From the NCBI GenBank assembly GCA_015075635.1, contig JABTUA010000001.1, positions 3,410,001 to 3,474,000 of the forward strand: 64,000 nt of DNA, written 5' to 3'. This DNA is from Polyangiaceae bacterium. Its GTDB lineage: Bacteria; Myxococcota_A; Polyangia; Polyangiales; Polyangiaceae. The notes below the pieces were generated by a model. The model did not search any database, was not told the DNA's origin, and saw only the letters and a list, made by a program, of their open reading frames with translations. Numbering within the stretch: position 1 is the stretch's first letter; each line of letters begins with the position of its first letter. Shown piece by piece: positions 34,646 through 42,993 of this stretch. Position numbers and translations under genes: made by a program.

Positions 34646-35733
34646 CAGATGCGCCCGAGCGAGATGGCCTCCACCCCGCGCTCCGTCAGCAGGCGCACCC
34701 CGAAGATCAGCGCAGCGAAGCGCTCGTCCTGCGTCAGCCCCTGCTTGTAACGGTAGTAGATCTGTTGCAGCACGACCGCCGTCTTGAACAAGCCGAAGCA
34801 GTAGTAGAAGAGCACGTTGGACACGTCGCGGCCGGTCCGCTCGGCGTAGCGTGCCGCGACCTCCTGCCGGGTGAGGCTGCCGGGGAGCGTGGTCGGGCCC
34901 CAGCGCACGGCGTGGAAAGGCTCGGAGTCGGCGGCGTCGATCCAGTAGCTGAGGCTCGTGCCGAGGTCCATCAGCGGATCGCCCAGCGTGCACATCTCCC
35001 AGTCGAGCACGCCGATGATGCGGGTCGGATCGTGGCGATCGAGCACCACGTTGTCGAGCTTGAAGTCGTTGTGGATGATCGTGGGTGCACCGTCCGCTGG
35101 CAGCCGCTCGGCGAGCCAGCGACCGAGCTCGACCACGGCCGGGATGTCGTCGGTCTTCGACCCAGCGTAGCGCTCCGTCCAGCCGCGCACCTGGCGCTCG
35201 ACGTAGCCGGCGGGCTTGCCCAGATCCGCGAGACCGGCCGCGGCAAAGTCCACGGCGTGCAGCTCGGCGAGTCGATCGACGAGCTCGGTGTGCAGAGCGC
35301 GGACCTGGCTCGCGTCGAGCTCGAGCCCCGGCGGCAGGTCCTTGCGCAGGATCAGGCCTTCGATGCGGCGCATCACGTAGAACTGCGCGCCGAGCACGAC
35401 CTCGTCGCTGCAGTGAAGGAGCGGCTCCGGCGCCAGCGGGTAGACGGCGTGGAGCTTCGAGAGCACGCGGTACTCGCGGCCCATGTCGTGGGCGGTCTTG
35501 ACCTTGCTGCCGAAGGGCGGGCGGCGGAGCACGTACTCGCGCTCGCCGGCGCGTATCAGGTAGGTGAGGTTCGAGTGCCCGGAGGGGAACTGCTGGATAC
35601 TCAGCTCCGCGTCCGGCGGGATCTCCGGGATGTGCTGTCGCAGGTAGGCCGCGAGCGGCTCGAGGTCGAGCTCCTCTCCAGCGCGGATGGGCTTGGCCTG
35701 ATCCAGCCAAGGATTCGCAGAGTCTCGTGACAT
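34645..35733 (-). CDS. APH-family phosphotransferase (ACAD10/11-like)
   Basis: A 362-residue kinase-fold protein of the aminoglycoside phosphotransferase superfamily. It has the nucleotide-binding start [20 protein letters not shown], the catalytic loop [11 protein letters not shown] and the metal site [15 protein letters not shown]. Close relatives are fused to or adjacent to acyl-CoA dehydrogenases (ACAD10/11), where they phosphorylate hydroxyacyl-CoA for beta-oxidation. A matching acyl-CoA dehydrogenase gene and a histidine phosphatase lie 3.3 kb away on the same strand, supporting a lipid role over antibiotic resistance. Confidence 0.87.
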   Translation of the reverse strand: MSRDSANPWLDQAKPIRAGEELDLEPLAAYLRQHIPEIPPDAELSIQQFPSGHSNLTYLIRAGEREYVLRRPPFGSKVKTAHDMGREYRVLSKLHAVYPLAPEPLLHCSDEVVLGAQFYVMRRIEGLILRKDLPPGLELDASQVRALHTELVDRLAELHAVDFAAAGLADLGKPAGYVERQVRGWTERYAGSKTDDIPAVVELGRWLAERLPADGAPTIIHNDFKLDNVVLDRHDPTRIIGVLDWEMCTLGDPLMDLGTSLSYWIDAADSEPFHAVRWGPTTLPGSLTRQEVAARYAERTGRDVSNVLFYYCFGLFKTAVVLQQIYYRYKQGLTQDERFAALIFGVRLLTERGVEAISLGRI

Positions 35734-35764
35734 GCAGATGCCTCGCGACCAGCGCTACCGGAAG

Positions 35765-35860
35765 AAGCGGCGGCGCCGCCCTCGCCGGATGTTCGCGGCG
35801 GGGCTTCGCCCCGCACCCCGCGCGGGGACCCCAACCCCGCGCCGCCACAGTTCCATCGGA
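35765..35860. repeat. GC-rich intergenic hairpins
   Basis: GCGGGGCTTCGCCCCGC (about 35800-35816) is a perfect 7-bp stem hairpin with a short TTC loop. It is followed by the inverted GCGCGGGGACC region, and a matching GGCGGCGCC palindrome lies before it. No gene is present. It may serve as a terminator or be a small dispersed palindrome. Confidence 0.45.
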
Positions 35861-35873
35861 GAGCTCCCGAACA

Positions 35874-36998
35874 TCACTTCACATCGATGTCCCGGCAGGC
35901 CATGGACCCGAGGGTCCCGTCGTAGCCGTCGTCCTTGATCCCTTGGCCCAGGTTCGCCGGAGAGGCGCGCGTGACGCTGCCGCCGCTGGTGGTGAAGGTG
36001 ATCTCCCACTGTTCGAGCGTGCCGCCCACGAGCCAGTTGCTGTCGCCGACGCAGAGCGTCCACTTGCCGACGGCGTCCACGTTCTGAAACGCCGCCTTCA
36101 GGCTGGTGGGGCCCGCGGCCGAGCCCTTGTCGGGCTTGAACGAGCAGACGTTGTCGTCCTTGCACACGTAGGCGAAGGGCCCGACGGTCCCGCCCATGTC
36201 CTCGGCCGCCACCGCGGCCACGTCGTCGAAGCTCACCGGGTAGCCCTTGTCGAGGCCGGTCAGATCCCCGGCGAGCACGCCGCCGCCGTCATCGGCGCCT
36301 TCGCTCACGCCCGGACGACTGAGCAGGGTGATCACCGTGGCATTCGGGCCGCGGAGCTTGATGGTCAGGTGACCGCAGTCCTCGTGGTCGATGGCGACCT
36401 TCACCTTCACGCCGAGCACCATCGAGCTGATGCACTTGGCGGTCTTCGGGTCGGAGTCCGTGTCGGTGTCGATGAAGCCGGCGTTGCACGAGCACACGGC
36501 CGCGCTCGTGCAGGTCGCGTTCGCGTCGGTGCAGAGCCCCCCGCAGGGATCCGCCGTCGTCCCGCCGCTGCCGCCGCTCGCCCCGCCGGCTCCGCCGCTG
36601 CCGCCCGCGCCGCCGCTGCCTCCGCTGGCTCCACCGCTGCCGCCCGTCGCTCCGCCGCTGCCCGATGCGCCACCGCTGCCCGATGCGCCACCGCTGCCCG
36701 ATGCGCCACCGCTGCCCGATGCGCCACCGCTGCCCGATGCGCCACCGCCGCCCGATGCGCCACCGCCGCCCGATGCGCCACCGCTGCCCGATGCGCCACC
36801 GCTGCCCGCCGCGCCGACACCACCCGCCCCGCCGGCGCTCGTTCCGCCGCTCGCGGCGCTGCCCCCGGAGCCACCAGCGCCGCCAGCACCCGAGTCCGGG
36901 AAGTCCACCGCGGCGCCGTCCTCGCTCAGGCCGCACGCAGCGGCGAGCAGCGAGAGGGATCCCCACGCCAGCAGGCTCGGAAGAGGGTTACGGCTCAC
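35874..36998 (-). CDS. Lipoprotein with Gly/Ser/Ala repeat linker and P-domain-like C terminus
   Basis: A 374-residue protein from GTG 36998: SRNPLPSLLAWGSLSLLAAA then CGLSED, lipobox LAAAC. Residues about 35-145 are a low-complexity Gly/Ser/Ala linker built from GSGGAS units. A Cys-rich segment (CGGLCTDANATCTSAAVCSC) resembling an EGF-like stretch follows. The C-terminal 180 residues contain VAIDHEDCGHLTIKLRGPNA and GKWTLCVGDSNWLVGGTLEQ, a pattern close to the proprotein convertase P-domain. It is likely exposed at the cell surface. Confidence 0.8.
   Translation of the reverse strand: MSRNPLPSLLAWGSLSLLAAACGLSEDGAAVDFPDSGAGGAGGSGGSAASGGTSAGGAGGVGAAGSGGASGSGGASGGGGASGGGGASGSGGASGSGGASGSGGASGSGGASGSGGATGGSGGASGGSGGAGGSGGAGGASGGSGGTTADPCGGLCTDANATCTSAAVCSCNAGFIDTDTDSDPKTAKCISSMVLGVKVKVAIDHEDCGHLTIKLRGPNATVITLLSRPGVSEGADDGGGVLAGDLTGLDKGYPVSFDDVAAVAAEDMGGTVGPFAYVCKDDNVCSFKPDKGSAAGPTSLKAAFQNVDAVGKWTLCVGDSNWLVGGTLEQWEITFTTSGGSVTRASPANLGQGIKDDGYDGTLGSMACRDIDVK
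36661..36810. repeat. 18-bp tandem repeat inside the lipoprotein gene
   Basis: About eight head-to-tail copies of GATGCGCCACCGCTGCCC, with CCGCCG variants in the middle units. They encode the GSGGAS/GGGGAS units of the linker. Copy number could vary by slippage without breaking the frame, since 18 is a multiple of 3. Confidence 0.85.
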
Positions 36999-37061
36999 GG
37001 CGGCGGGAGTGTAGCGCCAATCCCCGCACCCGGGGAGAGTCCGCGCTACTCTGGTCGCGGC

Positions 37062-37862
37062 ATGCCGAAGCCCGCAATTGCTTGGGGAATGCTCGCTCTC
37101 GCAGTCGCGGCGACCAGCTGCAAGCGCGCGCCCAGCTTCGACGAGCCGTTCGTGGACCGAAGCGATGGTGCCCTGCCCGAGCTCAGCGCGCCGAAGATCC
37201 CGCGCGGTGCCATCCGCGTGGATGGCAAGCTCGACGAGCCCGAGTGGCAGCGCGCGGGGTCGTCGGGGATGTTCGTCGCGCCAGGCAGCGGACGACCCGC
37301 GCCGCAGTCGAAGGTGAACGCGCGCGCCCGGCTGGCTTGGGACGACGAGCGCCTCTACGTCGCCTTCGTCGTGTGGGACCCGCAGACGAGCTCGCCCTTC
37401 GGCAAGGACGAAGTCGATCCTCACATCTGGGCCCGGGCCTCGGGCGTCGAGCTGATGCTCCAGCCGGGCAACCGCAGCGACAACCGCGACTACTTCGAGA
37501 TCCAGGTGGATGTCGCCGGCTCAATTTGGGACACCCGGTTCGACGACTACAACCGGCCGATCACCGGAGGTCCCGACGACGCGAGCAAGCGTTTCGGACA
37601 TCAGGACTGGCGGAGCGAGCTCGAGCGCGCGGTGGTCGTCGGCTCCGGGAGCTACGTCGTCGAGCTGGCGATCCCGCTTCGCGCTCTGGCGACCGCAGCC
37701 CACCCAGGCCCGCCCCGTGCCGGTGACGTCTGGCGGGCGAACCTGTACAGCTTCCGCGACGGGCAGGCCGACGCGCTGGCCTGGTCTCCCTTGCTCGGCC
37801 AGGGAAACTTCCACCGCACGGCTCGCTTCGGGAGGCTGGTCTTCGCGGCAGGTACCCCCTGA
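37062..37862 (+). CDS. Lipoprotein with CBM9-like carbohydrate-binding domain
   Basis: A 266-residue protein: PAIAWGMLALAVAATSC is the lipoprotein signal with lipobox ATSC. The rest matches a family 9-like carbohydrate-binding domain: IRVDGKLDEPEWQRA at the start, LAWDDERLYVAFVVWDP, GVELMLQPGNRSDNRDYFEI, and VVELAIPLRAL near the end. Such domains bind sugars or act as surface modules. It is divergent from the Gly-rich lipoprotein gene with 63 bp between starts. Confidence 0.82.
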   Translation: MPKPAIAWGMLALAVAATSCKRAPSFDEPFVDRSDGALPELSAPKIPRGAIRVDGKLDEPEWQRAGSSGMFVAPGSGRPAPQSKVNARARLAWDDERLYVAFVVWDPQTSSPFGKDEVDPHIWARASGVELMLQPGNRSDNRDYFEIQVDVAGSIWDTRFDDYNRPITGGPDDASKRFGHQDWRSELERAVVVGSGSYVVELAIPLRALATAAHPGPPRAGDVWRANLYSFRDGQADALAWSPLLGQGNFHRTARFGRLVFAAGTP

Positions 37863-37922
37863 TTTCCGCCGGAATTCCGGGGCCTCGCCGCGGGCTGGGA
37901 CGCCCATGGTAGCTTTGGGCGG

Positions 37923-39083
37923 ATGGGCTCCCCGCAAGGACCGAAGCCCGGCGCTGGCCGGCGTCCGCGGGCGATTCCATCCCTGTTGGTCCGGGAGCAC
38001 GAGGTCCCCCTGGCGGAGGGGGAGACCGTGATCGGCCGCGGGGGTGAGGCGAGGATCTCGATCCTCGGCAACCTGGTGTCGCGCAGACACGCACGCCTGG
38101 TCTGTAGCGAAGGCAGAGTCACCGTCGAGGATCTGGGCAGCCGAAACGGCGTCTTCGTCAACGGCGTCCGCCTGGTCGCGCCGGCGATGCTCGAAGACGG
38201 CGACACGCTGCTCATCGGGACCACTCAGCTCACGTATTTCTTGGGCACCCCGGGTGAAGAGGAGAGTCCGCGCGCGCGGGTCGTGTTCGACGACCAGGGC
38301 AACATGGTGCCGGAAGGCGCGGTGGCCGACGAGTGGTCGACGCGCACCGCGCTGCGCTTCGAGTCCGAAGACACCGTGGACTTCGACCGCGAAGACGTCA
38401 CCGTCCAGGGCAGCCGCCCGCCGAGCCCCCGCATGGCCTCCGCGCTGTTGCAGAAGCCAGCCACCGAGACCAGCCCGCCGCCGACGCCGCGGGCCAAAGA
38501 TCCGGTGGCGCCCGCGAGCGGCGCGTTGCCCAGGCTCCAGCTCGGCCGCATGACCAGCTCAGGTCCGCCGTCTCGCCCGCGACCGAGCGCCCCGCCGCTG
38601 GTTGGTCCGGCGCGACCGACCCCTTTCCCCTCCACGCCGTCGCGCCCGAGCTCTTCTCCCTCGTTGCCTGGCCAGGACCCGCTGCTCGCCGCGCTGACGG
38701 TCATCGATCGCATGCTGGGGCGCGGCGATACCGATGCGGCGTCGCGAGCGCTGAGCGGCCACCTGGCCAAGCGCATCGCCAGCGCCCGCGCCGGCGCGGC
38801 GCTCTCCCCCGAGGTGCTCGACGCGGCCGCGCTCCACTGCTTGTCGCTCCTGGAGCTCACCGGTGAGCCCAGCTGGTTCGACTCGGTGATCGAGCTGCAC
38901 TCGGTCGCGAGGGCGCCGCTCGCGCACGTCGTGCTCGACCGCCTGACCCCCTTCGTGGGCGTCGTCCCCAGCACCAGCCAGACGCGCTTGGCAGACTATC
39001 AGAGCGTGGTGCGCGAGCTTCTGGGCGAGGTGGACGTCGCGGCCCTCGAGGCCTGCGAGCGCATCCTGGCGCTCGGCTCCTAG
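37923..39083 (+). CDS. FHA-domain protein
   Basis: A 386-residue cytoplasmic protein. The FHA domain covers about residues 18-108, with the phosphothreonine-binding signature VIGRGGEARISIL, VSRRHARL and DLGSRNGVFVNG. A long Pro/Ser-rich linker (about 150-255) and a helical C-terminal domain (LLAALTVIDRMLGRGDTDAA onward) follow. FHA domains read phosphothreonine made by Ser/Thr kinases, which are abundant in myxobacteria. The C-terminal domain is not a family I recognise. Confidence 0.88.
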   Translation: MGSPQGPKPGAGRRPRAIPSLLVREHEVPLAEGETVIGRGGEARISILGNLVSRRHARLVCSEGRVTVEDLGSRNGVFVNGVRLVAPAMLEDGDTLLIGTTQLTYFLGTPGEEESPRARVVFDDQGNMVPEGAVADEWSTRTALRFESEDTVDFDREDVTVQGSRPPSPRMASALLQKPATETSPPPTPRAKDPVAPASGALPRLQLGRMTSSGPPSRPRPSAPPLVGPARPTPFPSTPSRPSSSPSLPGQDPLLAALTVIDRMLGRGDTDAASRALSGHLAKRIASARAGAALSPEVLDAAALHCLSLLELTGEPSWFDSVIELHSVARAPLAHVVLDRLTPFVGVVPSTSQTRLADYQSVVRELLGEVDVAALEACERILALGS

Positions 39084-40295
39084 TCAGTCGGCCTTCACGA
39101 CCAGGCCGTGCGCCTTGAGGATGCGGCGCGCCAAGGCGGCCTTGTGCACCTCGTCCGGCCCGTCGTAGATGCGCGCCGCTCGCTCGTGGACCCACCAGCT
39201 GGCGAGCGGGGTGTCGTCCGTGACCCCGAGGCCTCCGTGAGTCTGGATGGCGCGGTCGAGGACGCGCTGCAAGACGTTCGCGGCGTAGAATTTGATGGCG
39301 CTGATCTCGTTACGCGCCTCGTATTGTCCGAGCTTGTCGATCTTCCACGCGGCGTGGTGAATCAAGAGCCTGGCGGCGTCGATCTCGGCGCGGCTCTCGG
39401 CGATGAAGTCCTGGATCATCTGCCGCGTTCCCAGCGGCTTGCCGGGTGAGATCTCGCGGGTGGCAGCGTAACGGCACATCATCTCGAAGGCGCGCTCGCA
39501 GATCCCCATCCAGCGCATGCAGTGGTGGATGCGCCCAGGGCCCAGCCGCTCCTGCGCGATCATGAAGCCCGCGCCCTCGTCCCCGAGCCGGTTCTCCACC
39601 GGCACGCGGCAGCCGCGGTAGCGGATCTCCGAGTGGCTGGCCCAGCCCGAGCCCTGGTGCCCCATGATGGAGATGCGGCGCACGTGCTCGAAGCCGGGGG
39701 TGTCCGTCGGCACCAGGATCATGCTGGCCCGGGCGTAGGCCGGCGCCTCCGGGTTGGTGACGGCCATCACCACCGCGAAGCTCGCGCCGTCGGCCGAGGT
39801 GGTGAACCACTTGTGCCCGTCGATCACGTAGCTCTGGCCGTCACGCACCGCGCGCGTGTCCAGCCAGGTCGGGTTCGAGCCGGCGCGCTCCGGCTCGGTC
39901 ATGGAGAAGCAGCTCCGGATCTCGCCTCTCGCGAGCGGCGCCAGGAAGCGGGCCTTCTGCTCGTCGCTGCCGAACAGGTGCAGGATCTCCATGTTCCCGG
40001 CGTCCGGGGCCTGGCAGTTCATCACGTAGTGCCCGAGCGGGCTCCGGCCGAGCACCTCGCTGACCAGCGCGTGCTCGCGGAACGACAGGCCGAGCCCCCC
40101 GTGCTCGCGGGGAACCTGCGGGGCGAAGAGCCCAGCCGCGCGCGCCTCGTCCCGCACGCGCGCGAGCTCCGGCTCGAGCTCGGAGAACGGACGGCCCGCG
40201 GCCCGGGCCTCGAGCGGCAACACTTCCTTGCCGACGAAGTCACGGTAGCGCGCGAGCAGCGCCGACATTTCGGACGACACCTCGAAGTCGAACAT
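39084..40295 (-). CDS. Acyl-CoA dehydrogenase (ACAD10/11-like)
   Basis: A 403-residue flavoprotein that oxidises acyl-CoA in the cytoplasm. It has EHGGLGLSFREHALVSEVLG, the FAD-binding segment CFSMTEPERAGSNPTW, HKWFTTSADGA, and the C-terminal signatures QTHGGLGVTDDTPLASWWVH and RAARIYDGPDEVHKAALARR. The IYDGPDEVH motif is typical of the ACAD10/11 group. It is followed by a histidine phosphatase gene in the order often seen with APH-type kinases of this group. Confidence 0.92.
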   Translation of the reverse strand: MFDFEVSSEMSALLARYRDFVGKEVLPLEARAAGRPFSELEPELARVRDEARAAGLFAPQVPREHGGLGLSFREHALVSEVLGRSPLGHYVMNCQAPDAGNMEILHLFGSDEQKARFLAPLARGEIRSCFSMTEPERAGSNPTWLDTRAVRDGQSYVIDGHKWFTTSADGASFAVVMAVTNPEAPAYARASMILVPTDTPGFEHVRRISIMGHQGSGWASHSEIRYRGCRVPVENRLGDEGAGFMIAQERLGPGRIHHCMRWMGICERAFEMMCRYAATREISPGKPLGTRQMIQDFIAESRAEIDAARLLIHHAAWKIDKLGQYEARNEISAIKFYAANVLQRVLDRAIQTHGGLGVTDDTPLASWWVHERAARIYDGPDEVHKAALARRILKAHGLVVKAD

Positions 40296-40315
40296 GACGC
40301 TCTCTCAACACCGAA

Positions 40316-41011
40316 TCAGCGGCGCGTCCAGTGACTCGGATCGGCCAGATGCCCGAGGACGTTGAAGCGCGCCAGGCTGCGCTTGCCGGCAGAGAACGCG
40401 ATCTCGGTCACGGCCGAGTTGTTGATCATGAAGCCGAGCTCGAGCGCGGTCTCCGCCGGCGCCGCCAGGACCTGCGCGGCCAGCGCACCGATGGTGCCGG
40501 CGGAGCTCACGCAGAGGACGCGGCGCCCTCGCCCGTCGTCCCGCGTCAGGCGCTCGAGCGCGCGACCGACCCGTGCCCCGAAGCTCTGCCAGGTCTCGTG
40601 AGCCGCGTCGTCGCGGTCTCGCCGCACCCAGTCGTGCAGCGCCTCCTGCAACAGGAGATCGAACGCCCGCCCACGCCGGCGTTTGTCGGAGTGGCCGATG
40701 TCCTCGGCCAGCTCCGCCCGGGCGGAGGTGAGCTCGCCGATGCGCGCCGCCAGCACTTCCTCCGCGGGATACTCGTCGAGCTCCGGCAGGAGCTCCGGCT
40801 CCGGCGCGGCTTCCAGCTCGGCGAGCAGCACCTCCGCCGTGTGCGCGTGACGTCGGCGCGGCCCGACGAACACGGCGTCGAATCGAGCGCCGCCGAGCGC
40901 GAGCTGGCGCCCGAGCTGGCGCGACTGCTCGATCCCGAGCTCGCTCAGGCGGTCGTAGTCGTCGCTCAGAAAGGACGCCTGGGCGTGGCGAACCAGGAGC
41001 AGGGTGCTCAT
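40316..41011 (-). CDS. Histidine phosphatase family protein
   Basis: A 231-residue phosphoglycerate-mutase-like phosphatase. The catalytic start is LLLVRHAQASFLSDDYDRLS (RHA/G motif, His9 as phospho-acceptor), with ELGIEQSRQLG next and the second catalytic part near VLCVSSAGTIGAL, which has Ser-Ala in place of the usual His-Gly. It is upstream of the acyl-CoA dehydrogenase gene with a 20-bp gap, so probably co-transcribed. It could remove a phosphate in the same lipid pathway; the altered second motif makes full activity uncertain. Confidence 0.85.
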   Translation of the reverse strand: MSTLLLVRHAQASFLSDDYDRLSELGIEQSRQLGRQLALGGARFDAVFVGPRRRHAHTAEVLLAELEAAPEPELLPELDEYPAEEVLAARIGELTSARAELAEDIGHSDKRRRGRAFDLLLQEALHDWVRRDRDDAAHETWQSFGARVGRALERLTRDDGRGRRVLCVSSAGTIGALAAQVLAAPAETALELGFMINNSAVTEIAFSAGKRSLARFNVLGHLADPSHWTRR

Positions 41012-41017
41012 CGCCGC

Positions 41018-41790
41018 TCAGACGTTGCCGGCGACGATCAGCTGCCACTGCGTCCCGGCGTCGCAGGGCCCAGCCTTGTGACGCACCTCGATCACGACCC
41101 AGCGCCCGTCGTCGCCTCCGTTGGCGATGGTGCCCTCCCCCCAGTTGAGCTTGAGCTGCTCGTTCGCGCCGATGCCACCCGATTGGCTGGTCTTGGCGGG
41201 GGAGCCACCGCAAGGCATCACGTCGGAGGTGGTGTTCAGGTATGCGTAGACGTCGTAGTCGGCGGTCGGGGGCACGCTGAGCGTGACCTTCACGCTGAGC
41301 TCCTGACCGAGTGGGCTGTCGTTGTTCTCGGTGACGCGCACCCGAAAGAACTGGCTGCCACTGCCCTTGCTCTGCACGGTGGCGGCGCCGCTGTCGCCGC
41401 TGACCGTGCCGAGATCGGTAGCCGCCGAGCAGCTGCTGGTGCCGGAGCACGAGCCGCCGCCGCTGCCGCCGGTGCCACCGCTGCCGCTGGTACCGCCGGT
41501 GGCGCCGCTACCGCCCGTGCCACCGCTGGCGCCGCCGCTCCGCCACCGCCGGTCGCGCCCGCGCCGCCGCTGCCGCCCGCCGCCCCGCCGGCGCCACCGC
41601 TGGCGCCGCCGCTGCCGCCAGTCGGCCAGCCACCGCCGTCGCCACCTGCACCGCCGAAGGCGCTGCCACCGTCACCACCCTGCCCCGCCGCGCCGGCCAA
41701 CCCTTCGTCGTCCACCTGTTCCGCCATGGCGCAGCCGAGCGCGAGACAGCCGAACAGCCACGCGGCGCGACGCAGGGACATCCACATCAT
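41018..41790 (-). pseudogene. Gly-rich lipoprotein with frameshift in the linker
   Basis: From ATG 41790: MMWMSLRRAAWLFGCLALGC is a lipoprotein signal, then a Gly/Ala/Thr linker. Near 41540 one base appears to be missing in the GC-rich linker: beyond it the first frame turns into Ala/Arg runs, while the next frame gives the expected GGTGGSGATGG linker and then SGDSGAATVQSKGSGSQFFR and DGRWVVIEVRHKAGPCDAGT to a stop at 41018. The C-terminal 110-residue domain is intact. It may be a sequencing error in a homopolymer-like stretch, or a real phase change. Confidence 0.65.
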
Positions 41791-41831
41791 CGTAGCGCGA
41801 CAGGGCGGGGGCGCGCCACGGGGCTGGCTCC

Positions 41832-41910
41832 GCAGTCTTGGCCCGTGCAGATCGCGAGTCACCACTGAGGGTAAGACCCACGAGAATACCGGCGAGGCCG
41901 GCGCACCCCG
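41832..41910. repeat. Dispersed repeat copy (e)
   Basis: In the 227-bp gap between two genes. GCAGTCTTGGCCCGTGCAGA then TCGCGAGTC, AAGACCCACGAGAATACCGG and CGAGGCCGGCGC align with the other copies, plus-strand orientation. No other feature in the gap. Confidence 0.55.
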
Positions 41911-42017
41911 TCCGTCAGATGGGGCTCGTCGCCCTGCGTCGGGTGCTCGCGTCTCGACGAGAACCCCGGGTCGGCAGGGCGCGGCGACTCACGCGGGGCG
42001 CGACCGAGCGACCCCGG

Positions 42018-42938
42018 TCAGAGGCTGCTGTGAACGAGCCTCGGTCGGGCCTTGGCACGAGCGATTCCATGGATCGAGAGGGCGCTCAGCCGAGCTCGGT
42101 CGCGCGCGCGCACCAGCTCTCGCCCGAGCTCGGCGGCGTTCGCGGGCCGCGCCGCGGAGGCTTCCTCGACGACCTTCTGCGCGTCGAGCGCGCACAGCGT
42201 TCTGGGTTCGGCGCTCGCGGCGCAGCCCAGCACCCAGACCGTGGCCCCTGCGGCGGCGGCTCGTGCGTGCAGCGTCGAGAGGGCGAGCGGGACTCGACTC
42301 CCGGGCAGCTCGAGCGCGCTCGGCTCGCCGGCACCGAGGTTGCCCACGACGACCGCCACTCGCGAGGGACTTCGGGCGACGGCATCGAACAACGCCTGCG
42401 ACGTCTTCGGCTGGACGAACGCGTCGAAGCCGGGCATGAGCGCGATGCGCGCGAAGCTCCACGTCGGCGGCGCCGCGACGGGAGACTCCGCCGTCTCTTC
42501 GTCCGCCTCGAGCAGCTCCGAGAGCACGTCCACGCTGACCTCTTGCCCGAGCTCCTCGGCCAGGCTCTTCCAAGGCTTGGCCCCGCTCGCCACCTCGTCT
42601 CCGACCGCCGCGAGCCCGACTTCGGCTTCGAAGCCTGCCGCGCGCGCTCCCGCGCGGCCCAGATCGTCCGCGGCGCCCGGGACGATCAGCGGCGCCGCCG
42701 GCAGGCGCCCGCGCCCGAGCGCGCCGGGCCCGAGCTCTCCGCCCACGCGGGACCCGCCGCGCACGCCCGCGCGGGCCAGGTCGTCTCCCACGTTGCCCAC
42801 CGCCTTGACGCCCGCCGCTTCGGCCGCCACGCCGCGGGCACCGACGCGCGCGCAGTCGTCGGCGCCGTGCGCGAGCACGCCGCCGAGCGCCGCGATCAAC
42901 CCGCCGATCACCCCGACCTTTTTGCCATCACCGCTCAC
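42018..42938 (-). CDS. Conserved hypothetical protein
   Basis: A 306-residue protein from GTG 42938: VSGDGKKVGVIGGLIAALGG has a hydrophobic N-terminal segment. The central part is Gly/Ala-rich. The C-terminal half has a defined fold: PTWSFARIALMPGFDAFVQP, SPSRVAVVVGNLGAGEPSAL, HARAAAAGATVWVLGCAASA and ELGRELVRARDRARLSALSI. The alternating strands and helices suggest a Rossmann-like domain. No motif identifies a function, and it stands alone, divergent from the M23 peptidase gene. Confidence 0.6.
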   Translation of the reverse strand: MSGDGKKVGVIGGLIAALGGVLAHGADDCARVGARGVAAEAAGVKAVGNVGDDLARAGVRGGSRVGGELGPGALGRGRLPAAPLIVPGAADDLGRAGARAAGFEAEVGLAAVGDEVASGAKPWKSLAEELGQEVSVDVLSELLEADEETAESPVAAPPTWSFARIALMPGFDAFVQPKTSQALFDAVARSPSRVAVVVGNLGAGEPSALELPGSRVPLALSTLHARAAAAGATVWVLGCAASAEPRTLCALDAQKVVEEASAARPANAAELGRELVRARDRARLSALSIHGIARAKARPRLVHSSL

Positions 42939-42993
42939 GAGCCGGTGATCGTACGGTCCTGCGCACCGGTCCCTTCCCTGGTATCCTCCGAAG

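Noticed and set aside
34645..35733. Aminoglycoside resistance kinase
   Set aside because: It belongs to the APH superfamily, but sequence type and proximity to an ACAD10/11-like dehydrogenase favour a lipid-related kinase.
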